Origin: Lachnospiraceae bacterium
Lineage (GTDB): Bacteria; Bacillota; Clostridia; Lachnospirales; Lachnospiraceae
DNA: 64,000 nucleotides
Direction of reading: 5' to 3'
NCBI GenBank assembly: GCA_017469945.1
Contig: JAFUFI010000027.1
Location: forward strand, 1-64,000
Below are positions 9,259 through 17,839 of this stretch, piece by piece. The notes below the pieces were generated by a model. That model searched no databases and was not told where the DNA came from. It saw only the letters and a list, made by a program, of their open reading frames with translations. Each line of letters begins with the position of its first letter. Position 1 is the first letter of the stretch. The translations under genes and the position numbers were made by a program.

Positions 9259-9687
9259 ATGACTGAAACAGACAAGAGGTTAAATGACAACCGGATAAAT
9301 GAAGCAGGTACCGATATGAATCTGTCCGAGCTTTATAAGGATGAGATCCAGGATACGGTTAAATCTATGCAAAAAAGCGCGGATGTTATGACGGAGAATT
9401 ATCATGACCATCCCTATACTGCCGGGGACATAGTAAGGGATATTATAATGTTCTTTGTGACAGTAGGAGTAACCTTTGGTTGGCTTCTTATAATGCAGCT
9501 TATCATAAGTTTTGTATTTCTTTCATACATCCACATGAAGTTCGACAATATGCTTATAGTGTCTATAGTGGGCGCTGTCCTGGCAGCAGTCGTATACAGT
9601 ATTGTTAAATCAAGAAAATATATAAGACTTAATGATGAGAAGAATAAGAGGAAAGCCCTTAAGAAAGAGCAAAGGAAAGACGTCTGA
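9259..9687 (+). CDS. Small membrane protein of unknown function
   Basis: I do not recognise this 142-residue protein. It has a polar N-terminus (1-55), a long hydrophobic segment (about 61-91, one or two membrane passes), a second one (about 98-116), and a very basic tail ending KNKRKALKKEQRKDV. It starts 45 bases after the arabinanase and is nearly fused to the next gene (2-base gap), so it is probably cotranscribed with both. Nothing ties it to arabinan use beyond position. Confidence 0.6.
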   Translation: MTETDKRLNDNRINEAGTDMNLSELYKDEIQDTVKSMQKSADVMTENYHDHPYTAGDIVRDIIMFFVTVGVTFGWLLIMQLIISFVFLSYIHMKFDNMLIVSIVGAVLAAVVYSIVKSRKYIRLNDEKNKRKALKKEQRKDV

Positions 9688-9689
9688 TA

Positions 9690-9935
9690 ATGGCCGGGAA
9701 TTTTTGTAAAAAATGTTTATTAAGAGAGATGGCGGAAGCCGACAAGGCGATGATCGAGAAATATAAGAACGCCATAAAGCAGGCGGATCAGCCCTCGCCC
9801 GAGGAATACGAAAGACGTCTCGGAATCTGTAAGGAATGCGAGAAGCTAAACGCGGGAACCTGCGACGCCTGTGGGTGCTATGTTGAGCTTCGCGCCGCTT
9901 CAAAGATCAGTCATTGCCCCTATAAAAAGTGGTGA
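9690..9935 (+). CDS. Small cysteine-rich protein, possible DUF6171
   Basis: This 81-residue protein has CKKC near the N-terminus (C6, C9) and a cluster CKEC, CDACGC and C76 near the C-terminus, arranged like one or two metal-binding knuckles. A helical linker with QADQPSPEEYERRLGIC joins them. It resembles the small Firmicute family annotated DUF6171, though I recall this only by pattern. The function is unknown. The start ATG at 9690 follows the upstream stop codon by two bases. Confidence 0.6.
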   Translation: MAGNFCKKCLLREMAEADKAMIEKYKNAIKQADQPSPEEYERRLGICKECEKLNAGTCDACGCYVELRAASKISHCPYKKW

Positions 9936-10079
9936 TAAATCGCTATTTTCGGGGAATCGTCCGCAATATTTAGGCAGACTTAAAAGTTATTGCGATGATA
10001 AAATTTGCTTATGATGGGGCATTAGTGACAGAAAATGCCCCTTGGTAACATGTAGATAATTATTTTTCGGAGGCATTAT
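9936..10079 (+). promoter_or_regulatory. Leader region of the arabinose operon with hairpin
   Basis: No gene fits here. GGGGCATT (10016-10023) pairs with AATGCCCC (10034-10041) around a 10-base loop; there is no T run, so it is not a standard terminator. TATGAT at 10010-10015 could serve as a -10 box but I find no matching -35 at good spacing. The kinase has a clear GGAGG ribosome binding site just upstream of 10080. Confidence 0.4.
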
Positions 10080-11678
10080 ATGAACAGTGCAAAAGAGTGC
10101 ATTGAGAGCGGAAAGGCCGTTCTCGGAATCGAGTTTGGTTCAACAAGAATTAAAGGAGTACTTATAGGCGAGGATCATGTGCCTATCGCATCCGGCGATC
10201 ATGAATGGCAGAACCGCCTTGAAAACGGGGTTTGGACATATTCTCTTGATGATATCTGGAACGGACTTCAGGATTGCTATTCAAATCTCAGAGCGGATGT
10301 CAAGGAAAGATACGATATCGAGATCAAGAACCTTGCAGCTATCGGTTTTTCCGGTATGATGCACGGTTATATGCCTTTCGACAAGGAAGGAAACCTTCTC
10401 ACCCCTTTCAGAACCTGGAGAAATACTATTACCGGACAGGCTGCAAAGGAACTTACCGATCTTCTCGGATTCAATATCCCTCAGCGCTGGAGCATTGCTC
10501 ATCTTTATCAGGCAATCTTAAACGGCGAGGACCATATAGATAAGATCGATTTCTTTACCACTCTTGCCGGTTACATCCATTGGCAGATGACAGGAGAGAA
10601 GGTTATGGGTATCGGAGAGGCTTCCGGTATGTTCCCCATCGACTCTTCTAAATGTGATTACAACAGCGAGATGCTTGATAAGTTTGACGCGCTTCCTAAT
10701 GTTAAAAAGCTTCCCTGGAACATCCGTGAGATTCTTCCCAAGGTACTTGTAGCCGGAGAAAATGCCGGAAAGCTTACGGAGGAAGGTGCTAAGAAACTTG
10801 ACGTATCCGGAAACCTTCAGGCCGGAATCCCCATCGCTCCTCCCGAGGGAGATGCGGGTACAGGTATGGTAGCTACCAATTCCGTTGCGGTAAGAACGGG
10901 TAATGTTTCCGCGGGAACCAGCGTATTTGCTATGGTAGTACTTGAGGAAGACTTAAAGAAGGTTCATGAAGAACTCGACCTTGTTACTACTCCTGCGGGA
11001 CCTGCAGTAGCGATGGTTCATTGCAACAACTGTACTTCCGACTTAAACGCATGGGTAGGACTTTTCAAAGAGTTCGCAGATATGTTCGGAATGGACGTAA
11101 GCTTAAATACCATCTACGGTATGCTTTACAATAACGCTCTTAAGGGAGAGAAGGACTGCGGTGGACTTCTTGCTTTCAATACTCTTTCGGGAGAGCCTGT
11201 TATCGGAACCGACGAAGGACGTCCTATGTTCGCAAGAAAGCCCGATTCACAGATGAATCTTGCAAACTTTGTAAGAACTCACCTCTACGCATCTCTCGCT
11301 ACCTTGAAGATCGGATGCGATATCCTTTTCAAGGAGGAGAAGGTTAAGGTAGATACCATCTACGGACATGGCGGACTCTTTAAGACAAAGGGTGTAGGAC
11401 AGAGCATCCTTGCGGCAGCTATGAACGCTCCCGTAGCCGTAATGGAGACCGCCGGAGAAGGCGGACCCTGGGGAATGGCTCTCCTTGCCGCTTATATGAT
11501 CAGAAAAGAAGCCGGAGAAGGTCTTGATAAATATCTTTCAGACAAGGTATTCCACGGCGAAAAGGGAAGCGTTATGCAGCCCGATGCAGCGGATGTAGCC
11601 GGATTTGATAAGTATATCGAAACCTACGTAAAGGCTATCCCCGCCCAGAAGGATATCTGCAAGGCTATAGATCTGTAA
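10080..11678 (+). CDS. FGGY-family carbohydrate kinase, probable L-ribulokinase
   Basis: This 532-residue kinase has the two-domain FGGY/actin-like ATPase fold: [15 protein letters not shown] (phosphate 1 loop, about 15-29), the [13 protein letters not shown] substrate segment (about 89-101), [15 protein letters not shown] (phosphate 2), and [14 protein letters not shown] and [13 protein letters not shown] near the C-terminus. Its length and style fit the ribulokinases found in Bacteroides and Lachnospiraceae arabinose loci rather than the longer E. coli AraB. It should phosphorylate L-ribulose made by the adjacent isomerase. A xylulokinase role cannot be excluded from sequence alone; the next gene being araA supports L-ribulose. 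Confidence 0.75.
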   Translation: MNSAKECIESGKAVLGIEFGSTRIKGVLIGEDHVPIASGDHEWQNRLENGVWTYSLDDIWNGLQDCYSNLRADVKERYDIEIKNLAAIGFSGMMHGYMPFDKEGNLLTPFRTWRNTITGQAAKELTDLLGFNIPQRWSIAHLYQAILNGEDHIDKIDFFTTLAGYIHWQMTGEKVMGIGEASGMFPIDSSKCDYNSEMLDKFDALPNVKKLPWNIREILPKVLVAGENAGKLTEEGAKKLDVSGNLQAGIPIAPPEGDAGTGMVATNSVAVRTGNVSAGTSVFAMVVLEEDLKKVHEELDLVTTPAGPAVAMVHCNNCTSDLNAWVGLFKEFADMFGMDVSLNTIYGMLYNNALKGEKDCGGLLAFNTLSGEPVIGTDEGRPMFARKPDSQMNLANFVRTHLYASLATLKIGCDILFKEEKVKVDTIYGHGGLFKTKGVGQSILAAAMNAPVAVMETAGEGGPWGMALLAAYMIRKEAGEGLDKYLSDKVFHGEKGSVMQPDAADVAGFDKYIETYVKAIPAQKDICKAIDL

Positions 11679-11740
11679 AGCAATAAATGACTTATTTAGT
11701 GCAATAATTAATAGGCAAAAGGATATAGGAGGATTATAAA

Positions 11741-13237
11741 ATGTTAACTGTTAAGAAATATCAGTTCTGGTTTTGCACCGGATCTCAGGATCTCTACGGA
11801 GACGAGTGCCTTGAGCACGTTGCAGCTCATGCAAAGGAGATGGTGGAAGGCCTTAACGCATCGGGAGTGCTTCCTTTTGAGGTGGTTTGGAAGCCTACGC
11901 TCCTTACTGCGGATATGATCAGAAAGACCTTTAACGAGGCCAATAATGATGAAAATTGCGCCGGTGTTATTACCTGGATGCACACCTTCTCACCTGCCAA
12001 GAACTGGATTTTTGGACTTCAGGAGCTTAGAAAGCCCCTTCTTCACCTTCATACACAGTATAACGAAGAGATTCCGTACGAAACCATGGATATGGATTTT
12101 ATGAACGAGAATCAGGCTGCGCACGGTGACAGAGAGTACGCGCATATCCTTTCGAGAATGCGTATCGAGAGAAAGATCGTTGTCGGATTCTGGAAAGATA
12201 AGGCCGTACAGGAAAAGATCGCAGGATGGATGCGTACCGCTGTAGGTATCGTTGAGTCCGGACATATCCGTGTTATGCGTATTGCCGACAATATGAGAAA
12301 TGTTGCGGTAACCGAAGGTGATAAGGTAGAAGCACAGCTTAAGTTCGGATGGACTGTAGACGCTTATCCCGTAAATGAGATTGCTGAGGCTGTTGCGGCT
12401 GTATCCGCATCGGATACAAATGCACTTGTAGATGAGTACTATTCAAAGTACGATATCTGCCTTGAGGGAAGAGATCCCGAAGAGTTTAAGAAGCATGTTG
12501 CCGTTCAGGCACAGATCGAGCTTGGCTTCGAGAGATTCCTTAAGGAAAAGAATTACCATGCCATCGTTACTCACTTTGGCGACCTTGGCGCTTTAAAGCA
12601 GCTTCCCGGTCTCGCTATTCAGAGACTTATGGAAAAGGGATACGGCTTTGGAGCAGAAGGCGACTGGAAGGTTGCTGCTATGGTCCGCCTTATGAAGATC
12701 ATGAGCTACGGTATGAAGGATCCCAAGGGAACTTCGATGCTTGAGGATTATACCTACAACCTTGTTAAGGGAAAAGAGGGAATCATCCAGGCTCATATGC
12801 TTGAGATCTGCCCTACTATTTCCGACGGACCTATCCAGATCAAGTGCCAGCCGCTATCCATGGGTGACAGAGAAGATCCTGCGAGACTTGTATTCCAGTC
12901 AAAGACCGGAGCCGGTATCGCTACTTCCCTTATCGACCTTGGCAACAGATTCCGTCTTATTATTCAGGATGTTGACTGCAAGAAGGTTGAGAAGCCTTTA
13001 CCTAAGCTTCCTACAGCTATCAATTTCTGGACTCCCCAGCCCGACTTCTATACCGGTACCGAAGCATGGCTTCTTGCCGGCGGAGCGCACCATACCGCTT
13101 TCTCCTACGATATTACCGCGGAGCAGATGGGCGATTGGGCAGCAGCTATGGGAATCGAGGCTGTATTTATCGACAAGAACACAAATATCCGTGACTTCAA
13201 GAAAGATTTGATGCTCGGAGAAGTTTTTTACAAATAA
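11741..13237 (+). CDS. araA: L-arabinose isomerase
   Basis: This 498-residue protein is a full-length L-arabinose isomerase, converting L-arabinose to L-ribulose in the cytoplasm. The N-terminal motif KKYQFWFCTGSQDLYG is typical. The metal ligands fall in FGAEGDWK, TSMLEDYTYNL, IQAHMLEICP and GGAHHTAFSYD. AGGAGG precedes the start. It lies 62 bases after the kinase and 21 before the aldolase, so the three form an operon. L-ribulose-5-phosphate 4-epimerase (araD), needed to complete the route, is not in the window. Confidence 0.95.
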   Translation: MLTVKKYQFWFCTGSQDLYGDECLEHVAAHAKEMVEGLNASGVLPFEVVWKPTLLTADMIRKTFNEANNDENCAGVITWMHTFSPAKNWIFGLQELRKPLLHLHTQYNEEIPYETMDMDFMNENQAAHGDREYAHILSRMRIERKIVVGFWKDKAVQEKIAGWMRTAVGIVESGHIRVMRIADNMRNVAVTEGDKVEAQLKFGWTVDAYPVNEIAEAVAAVSASDTNALVDEYYSKYDICLEGRDPEEFKKHVAVQAQIELGFERFLKEKNYHAIVTHFGDLGALKQLPGLAIQRLMEKGYGFGAEGDWKVAAMVRLMKIMSYGMKDPKGTSMLEDYTYNLVKGKEGIIQAHMLEICPTISDGPIQIKCQPLSMGDREDPARLVFQSKTGAGIATSLIDLGNRFRLIIQDVDCKKVEKPLPKLPTAINFWTPQPDFYTGTEAWLLAGGAHHTAFSYDITAEQMGDWAAAMGIEAVFIDKNTNIRDFKKDLMLGEVFYK

Positions 13238-13258
13238 TAAATCAAAAGGAGATGTATC

Positions 13259-13915
13259 ATGAAAATTTTCGTTGACACCGGAAAGATCGAAGAGATCAAG
13301 AAAGCTAATGACATGGGCGTTATCTGCGGAGTTACCACAAACCCTTCTCTTATCGCTAAAGAAGGCGGACGTCCCCAGGAAGAGATCCTCAAAGAGATCG
13401 CTTCAATCGTAGACGGACCTATCTCAGGTGAAGTAAAGGCTACCACCGTTGATGCGGAAGGGATGATCAAGGAAGGCCGCGAGATTGCTGCTCTTCATCC
13501 CAATATGGTTGTTAAGATCCCCATGACTGTTGAAGGCCTTAAGGCTGTTAAGGTTCTCAGCAAGGAAGGAATCAAGACCAATGTAACCCTTATCTTCTCC
13601 GCTAACCAGGCAATCCTTGCTGCAAACGCAGGAGCTACCTACGTATCTCCTTTCCTTGGAAGACTTGATGACATCTCTACTCCCGGAATCGAGCTTATCC
13701 GCCAGATCGCTGATATCTTCGCTATCTACGGATACGAGACCGAGATCATCGCAGCTTCCATCCGTAATCCTATCCATGTTACCGATTGCGCTCTTGCAGG
13801 AGCTGACATCGCAACTATCCCTTACTCTGTAATCGAGCAGATGACAAAGCATCCTCTTACCGATCAGGGTATCGAGAAGTTCCAGAAGGATTACCTTAAG
13901 GTATTTGGAAACTAA
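13259..13915 (+). CDS. Small transaldolase / fructose-6-phosphate aldolase
   Basis: This 218-residue protein belongs to the short TalC/FSA-type transaldolase family. The Schiff-base lysine is K86 in [20 protein letters not shown] and [14 protein letters not shown] form the first strands of the barrel, and [22 protein letters not shown] and [10 protein letters not shown] continue it. It would act in the nonoxidative pentose phosphate pathway, taking carbon from arabinose and xylose to glycolysis. Whether it works as a transaldolase or as an aldolase cleaving fructose 6-phosphate cannot be told from the motifs I can see. Confidence 0.88.
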   Translation: MKIFVDTGKIEEIKKANDMGVICGVTTNPSLIAKEGGRPQEEILKEIASIVDGPISGEVKATTVDAEGMIKEGREIAALHPNMVVKIPMTVEGLKAVKVLSKEGIKTNVTLIFSANQAILAANAGATYVSPFLGRLDDISTPGIELIRQIADIFAIYGYETEIIAASIRNPIHVTDCALAGADIATIPYSVIEQMTKHPLTDQGIEKFQKDYLKVFGN

Positions 13916-13956
13916 GTAATTCAAAGATGGTATTGGATATTATATGGAATAATAGA

Positions 13957-13991
13957 GAAGGCATCTGCTTAATCGGCAGATGCCTTCTTTT
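13957..13991. terminator. Bidirectional terminator between aldolase and tadA
   Basis: GAAGGCATCTGC (13957-13968) pairs perfectly with GCAGATGCCTTC (13976-13987) around a 7-base loop, with TTTT on the plus side. The downstream arm lies inside the last codons of tadA, whose stop codon is in the loop, so the two convergent genes share one terminator. Confidence 0.88.
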
Positions 13992-14472
13992 CATCACGTT
14001 CGGTTTTCAGCCGCTTTCTTAAGTCAGAGAAAAAGTCCTTAAGCATTTTGCTGCATTCTTCTTCAAGAACGCCTTTAACGGTTTCTACCTGATGATTAAA
14101 AGCTGGATGATTGAGTATATTTAAAATCGATCCTGCGCATCCTGCCTTTGGATTGTCACAACCGATCACAACCTTGGGAATCCGGGCCTGGACGATTGCT
14201 CCGGAGCACATCTGGCAGGGTTCAAGCGTAACGTAGAGGGTGCAATCCTCAAGGCGCCAGTCCCCGATTTTTTTGCTGGCTTTGTTGATCGCCGTAATCT
14301 CAGCGTGGGCAAGGGTATTCTTGTCTGTATTTCTTCTGTTGTAGCCTCTTCCGATGATCTTACCGTCGTAAACTATTACGCAACCGATGGGTACTTCGCC
14401 GAGCTCTTTTGCTTTTTTTGCCTGCCCGATCGCAAGCTTCATATATTTTTCATCAACTGTTAGTTTTGCCAT
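13969..14472 (-). CDS. tadA: tRNA-specific adenosine deaminase
   Basis: This 167-residue enzyme converts A34 to inosine in tRNA-Arg(ACG). The zinc site and proton shuttle are intact: HAEI (His ligand and catalytic Glu) and PCQMCSGAI (two Cys ligands). The order of motifs, including GEVPIGCVIVYDG and NTLAHAEITAI, is that of TadA rather than cytidine deaminase. It runs opposite to its neighbours and appears monocistronic. Confidence 0.93.
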   Translation of the reverse strand: MAKLTVDEKYMKLAIGQAKKAKELGEVPIGCVIVYDGKIIGRGYNRRNTDKNTLAHAEITAINKASKKIGDWRLEDCTLYVTLEPCQMCSGAIVQARIPKVVIGCDNPKAGCAGSILNILNHPAFNHQVETVKGVLEEECSKMLKDFFSDLRKRLKTERDEKKASAD

Positions 14473-14562
14473 TTATCCGCACCTGATCTTTATTTTTCAA
14501 AGATAATTATATATTGATTGAACGGAAGAAAGCAAGATGCCATCTGGGATGGCGCACGCCTT

Positions 14563-14599
14563 GCGAAATTTCGCGAAATCTGCCGAAATATGGTATGAT
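14563..14599 (+). promoter_or_regulatory. Promoter with overlapping palindrome before esterase
   Basis: An extended -10 box TGGTATGAT (14591-14599) stands 17 bases after TCGCGA (14571-14576), a weak -35. The perfect 12-base palindrome GCGAAATTTCGC (14563-14574) overlaps that -35 and could bind a repressor. Confidence 0.45.
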
Positions 14600-14653
14600 T
14601 AATTCGCAAAATGATCATTGCGATGAATAACTAATAGTTTAACGGGAGGTATT

Positions 14654-15508
14654 ATGAAAGACTATACGAAAAGGGTACCAAAGGAATACTACGAGGAGAT
14701 CGCGGGAGGGGAACTGGAAGAGATAACCTACGGATCGGTAGTTTATTGCGCGGATAAAGAGAAGGTTACAAAAAGAGCGCTTGTATATTTACCCGACGGT
14801 TACTACGAAGGTGACAGAAGATACAAGGTCCTGTATCTTATGCATGGCGGCGGGGGAAATGAAGAGGAGTTTATGTACTGCCAAAGCAGAAGCCTTGCTT
14901 TAAAGCATATCCTTGACCATATGATAAAAAACGGGGATATCGAACCAATAATAGTAGTTACGCCGAGTTTTTATTACAGTGACTCCCAAAGCGCTTTGCA
15001 CGATATAAAGGAAGCAGGGGTACTTACTAAGTTTTATCATAACGAATTTAGAAACGATCTCCTTCCACTGATCGATTCAAAATATCGTACCATAGCCGAC
15101 AGAGACCACAGAGCCTTTGGCGGATTTTCTATGGGAGGCGAGACAACCTGGGAAGTATTCCTTAATGCTCTCGATCTTGTTAAAAACTATATGCCGCTAA
15201 GCGGAGACTGCTGGATCGTGGAGAAAAAGGGAGGAGCTACTTACCCTGAAAAGACTGCAAAGCTGATGAAAGATTATCTGGAGAAGAAAGGCTTTTCGGA
15301 TCTTTCTTATAATGTATTTGCCTTCACGGGAGATGAGGATATAGCATATCCCGCACTCAGCGCGCAGATAAAGGCTATGCTGTCTGAAGGGTTTGATGAA
15401 GGCGCAGATAAAAAGCTTCGCTTCGAGTCCTGGAAAGAGGGAACCCACTGCTACGAGTATATTTATGAATATATTTACAATTGTTTGAAAGATGTTTGCG
15501 AGGATTGA
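14654..15508 (+). CDS. CE1-like esterase (feruloyl/acetyl esterase family)
   Basis: This 284-residue alpha/beta hydrolase resembles esterase D and family CE1 carbohydrate esterases. LYLMHGGGGNEEEF forms the oxyanion region, S159 sits in the nucleophile elbow GGFSMGGET, and the catalytic His is probably in KEGTHCYEYIY near the C-terminus. There is no signal peptide, so it would act on imported feruloylated or acetylated oligosaccharides. Its substrate is not determined by the sequence. It has its own promoter region and GGGAGG ribosome binding site. Confidence 0.78.
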   Translation: MKDYTKRVPKEYYEEIAGGELEEITYGSVVYCADKEKVTKRALVYLPDGYYEGDRRYKVLYLMHGGGGNEEEFMYCQSRSLALKHILDHMIKNGDIEPIIVVTPSFYYSDSQSALHDIKEAGVLTKFYHNEFRNDLLPLIDSKYRTIADRDHRAFGGFSMGGETTWEVFLNALDLVKNYMPLSGDCWIVEKKGGATYPEKTAKLMKDYLEKKGFSDLSYNVFAFTGDEDIAYPALSAQIKAMLSEGFDEGADKKLRFESWKEGTHCYEYIYEYIYNCLKDVCED

Positions 15509-15535
15509 TTTTTCGGGTTTCATCTGTGGTATAAT
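15505..15535 (+). promoter_or_regulatory. Extended -10 promoter for TerB-like gene
   Basis: TGGTATAAT (15527-15535) is an extended -10 with a perfect TATAAT. TTGATT at 15505-15510 is 19 bases upstream, rather far for a -35, so the extended element probably carries it. The -35 overlaps the esterase stop codon. Confidence 0.6.
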
Positions 15536-15610
15536 ACCTATATAAATATTTGTTTAAGGAGCGTAGTCAGGTTTAGTTTTTATAATTCAAAGTTAAAAAG
15601 GAGGTCCCAT

Positions 15611-16006
15611 ATGTTTTTACACGAACTTAGCAAGGATGAAAAAAAGTCTTTTTGGGTGATCGCGAACTATCTTACTATGGTTGATGGCGTGTTGCAGGAC
15701 GAAGAGCAGGAACTGCTTGATGCGTATGATGCGGAAATGAATGAGACCTTCTCGGAGATACACCCTTCTCAGGTGGATTTCAGAAGAGCAATCGATAGCT
15801 TTAAATCAAGTACTGAAAGGATCAAAAAGATCGTATACTTTGCCCTTTTCGGTATTGCGGCGGCTGACGGAGAGTATACTACCGAAGAGGAGAGGATGAT
15901 CGAACTGACAAGACGCGAGTTTCTTATAAGCGATTCGGACGGAAGTCTGCTTGAGAAATGCATTAGAGACGGATCGGACGAGACCGGCGTTGCGCAGTAC
16001 CTGTAG
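15611..16006 (+). CDS. TerB-like helical protein
   Basis: This 131-residue all-helical protein shows the TerB-family pattern of two acidic helix-loop segments, MVDGVLQDEEQELL and AADGEYTTEEERMIEL, each able to bind a metal ion. Family members occur with stress and membrane-associated systems, but many are stand-alone with no known role. It is preceded by a strong promoter and AAAAAGGAGG, and followed by the separate EAL gene. Confidence 0.65.
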   Translation: MFLHELSKDEKKSFWVIANYLTMVDGVLQDEEQELLDAYDAEMNETFSEIHPSQVDFRRAIDSFKSSTERIKKIVYFALFGIAAADGEYTTEEERMIELTRREFLISDSDGSLLEKCIRDGSDETGVAQYL

Positions 16007-16048
16007 CATAGTTGTGAAATATTCTGATAAATATAACAAATTATGGGA

Positions 16049-16077
16049 TTGACAAAGCACGGGTAAGGTTCTATTAT
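16049..16077 (+). promoter_or_regulatory. Sigma-A-type promoter for EAL gene
   Basis: TTGACA (16049-16054) and TATTAT (16072-16077) are 17 bases apart, close to the ideal vegetative promoter. The start codon of the EAL gene is at 16102, leaving a very short leader. Confidence 0.85.
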
Positions 16078-16101
16078 AGAAACTCGTGTTGAGGTTTCAT
16101 A

Positions 16102-16806
16102 ATGATATATTTTGAAGATTTGCCTTTAGATAAAGAAATAGTAAAAGCTTTAGGAGAGCTCTCGATTAACTACGTTTTTCAGTCCATATTTTATCCGGAC
16201 GGAAAAACAATTTTTGCCAGAGAGGCTCTGATGCGTCCGACGGATATGACCGTTACGGAACTTATAGAGAAGTACAGACAGCAGGAAAAACTTCACATAA
16301 TAGAAGTAGCGACTTGTTTTGGAGCACTGCAGGAGTATCAACTTCGAGGATACACTGAAAATTTATGTATTAATTCTTTCCCTACTGAATATTTTACCCA
16401 GAGAGAGATCGAAGTCCTTTTTCAATACTACGGACGCCAGTCAGCTGATGTAATACTCGAGATTTTGGAATATCCATTCTTTTCCCAGGAAGTTGCAAGG
16501 CTGAAGAAATGGTATTGTGCGGAAGCGAAATCCCCTTTGTCGATCGATGATTTCGGTACCGGACTCAACAACATGGAAGTTGTCGATTTTTACGAGCCTG
16601 CCTTTGTTAAGTTGGACAGATCTCTTATCTCCGGAATAGACTCTAACAGCGAGAAGCAGGAGAATGTGAAGTCACTTATTAGCTCATTCCACGGTCGCAA
16701 GATAAAGGTCATCGCCGAGGGTGTTGAGACAAAGGGAGAATTCGAGTATCTGGTAGAAGCCGGAGCCGATTATTTTCAAGGATTCTATTTACACAGGCCT
16801 GAATAA
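16102..16806 (+). CDS. EAL-domain cyclic di-GMP phosphodiesterase
   Basis: This 234-residue protein is a stand-alone EAL domain. The signature EALMRP, the metal ligands in LEILEY and IDDFGTG, the FVKLDRSLI lysine and VIAEGVET with the DYFQGFYLHRP end are all present, so it should be catalytically competent in cleaving c-di-GMP. No sensor or membrane segment is attached. A perfect consensus promoter suggests constitutive expression. The PBP-GGDEF protein at 50091 is a possible counterpart making the same messenger. Confidence 0.85.
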   Translation: MIYFEDLPLDKEIVKALGELSINYVFQSIFYPDGKTIFAREALMRPTDMTVTELIEKYRQQEKLHIIEVATCFGALQEYQLRGYTENLCINSFPTEYFTQREIEVLFQYYGRQSADVILEILEYPFFSQEVARLKKWYCAEAKSPLSIDDFGTGLNNMEVVDFYEPAFVKLDRSLISGIDSNSEKQENVKSLISSFHGRKIKVIAEGVETKGEFEYLVEAGADYFQGFYLHRPE

Positions 16807-16833
16807 GTTTATACTCTTTTTAGAATTTTAATC

Positions 16834-16864
16834 AAGTTGCCCTATTGACGGGGCAACTTTTTTA
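16834..16864 (+). terminator. Terminator of EAL gene
   Basis: AAGTTGCCC (16834-16842) pairs with GGGCAACTT (16851-16859), followed by a T run. The loop and right arm contain the -35 of the next promoter. Confidence 0.88.
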
Positions 16865-16873
16865 TGACATAAT
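16845..16873 (+). promoter_or_regulatory. Promoter for glutathione peroxidase, nested in a terminator
   Basis: TTGACG (16845-16850) and CATAAT (16868-16873) are exactly 17 bases apart, and TGA just before the -10 gives an extended -10. The -35 lies in the loop of the upstream terminator hairpin. Confidence 0.65.
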
Positions 16874-16930
16874 CAATTGCGTAAAACCTAATTGAATCAA
16901 ACCGAATATCGCTTTAAAGGAGGACAACTA

Positions 16931-17470
16931 ATGATTTACGATTATGAAGTAACAACCGGAACCGGCGAAACACTTAAACTTGCAGACTTCAAGGGAAAAG
17001 TAATTCTTGTCGTAAATACTGCAACAGGATGTGGCTTTACTCCTCAGTATGAGCCCATTGAGCAGCTTTATAGAGATTATCATGAAAAGGGACTTGAGAT
17101 CCTTGATATCCCCTGCAACCAGTTTGGCGGACAGGCTCCCGGAAGCGACGAAGAGATCCACGAGTTCTGCACTATGCATTTTAACACCACCTTCCCTCAG
17201 ATGAAGAAATCTGATGTAAACGGAGAGAACGAGCTCCCTCTTTACACCTATCTTAAGTCTCAGAAGGGATTCGAAGGATTTGATGAGCATGAGTTTCGTG
17301 GAATCCTTGAAGATATGTTCAACAAGGTAGATCCCAATTGGGCTTCTACTCCCGATATTAAGTGGAATTTCACAAAGTTCCTCGTTGACAGTGAAGGAAA
17401 CGTTGTAGCTCGTTTCGAGCCTACAGCCGATATGAAGAAGGTCGAAGAGTGCATTAAAGCTTTACTTTAA
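16931..17470 (+). CDS. Glutathione peroxidase-family peroxidase
   Basis: This 179-residue thioredoxin-fold enzyme reduces hydroperoxides. The peroxidatic residue is cysteine, C34 in NTATGCGFTPQ, as usual in bacterial non-selenium members, which generally use thioredoxin. The other active-site residues are in CNQFGGQ (Gln) and KWNFTKFL (Trp, Asn). I start at 16931 because AAAGGAGG precedes it; the frame is open 13 codons further upstream without a ribosome binding site. A shrunken paralogue follows 18 bases downstream. Confidence 0.92.
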   Translation: MIYDYEVTTGTGETLKLADFKGKVILVVNTATGCGFTPQYEPIEQLYRDYHEKGLEILDIPCNQFGGQAPGSDEEIHEFCTMHFNTTFPQMKKSDVNGENELPLYTYLKSQKGFEGFDEHEFRGILEDMFNKVDPNWASTPDIKWNFTKFLVDSEGNVVARFEPTADMKKVEECIKALL

Positions 17471-17488
17471 TTTTGGAGGTTTTTTCTA

Positions 17489-17743
17489 ATGAATCTTTAC
17501 GATTTTACAGTTAAGGACAACAAGGGAAATGACGTTTCCCTTTCAGAATATAAAGGAAAGGTGCTTCTTGTAGTGAACACAGCTCCCGTATACAAGTACT
17601 TAAAGGAACAGATTCCCGGACGTATTCAGTGGAATTTCGCAAAGTTCCTTATCGACAAGGAAGGAAACGTTGTAGCTCGCTTCGCACCTTCTGAAAAGCC
17701 CGAGACTCTCGTAAAGAGCATCGAGTCAGAACTTAGCAAGTAA
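17489..17743 (+). CDS. Internally deleted glutathione peroxidase paralogue
   Basis: This 84-residue frame keeps the first part of a glutathione peroxidase (MNLYDFTVKDNKG through LLVVNTA) and its last part (PVYKYLKEQ, QWNFAKFLIDKEGNVVARF), but about 70 residues between them are gone. The lost part contains the peroxidatic Cys and the CNQFGGQ motif, so peroxidase activity is not expected. The deletion is in frame, the gene has a good TTTTGGAGG ribosome binding site and no stop codons. It is either a remnant of a tandem duplication or a small protein with a new role. Confidence 0.7.
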   Translation: MNLYDFTVKDNKGNDVSLSEYKGKVLLVVNTAPVYKYLKEQIPGRIQWNFAKFLIDKEGNVVARFAPSEKPETLVKSIESELSK

Positions 17744-17793
17744 TTTAATTATATACTGGTGACTCTCTCAGCCACGAATTAATGAGATTATTA

Positions 17794-17839
17794 ATAACAC
17801 AAAAAGTCCACTTCGAAAGAGGTGGATTTTTTGTGTTAT
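17794..17839 (+). terminator. Terminator after the peroxidase pair
   Basis: An 18-base stem pairs 17794-17811 (ATAACACAAAAAGTCCAC) with 17822-17839, with one G-U pair. The A-rich left arm gives its own U-rich right arm, as in bidirectional terminators. Its right end overlaps the palindrome at 17835. Confidence 0.8.

Noticed and set aside
16892..16930. Longer N-terminus for the glutathione peroxidase
   Set aside because: The additional 13 codons contain the ribosome binding site AAAGGAGG of the start at 16931.
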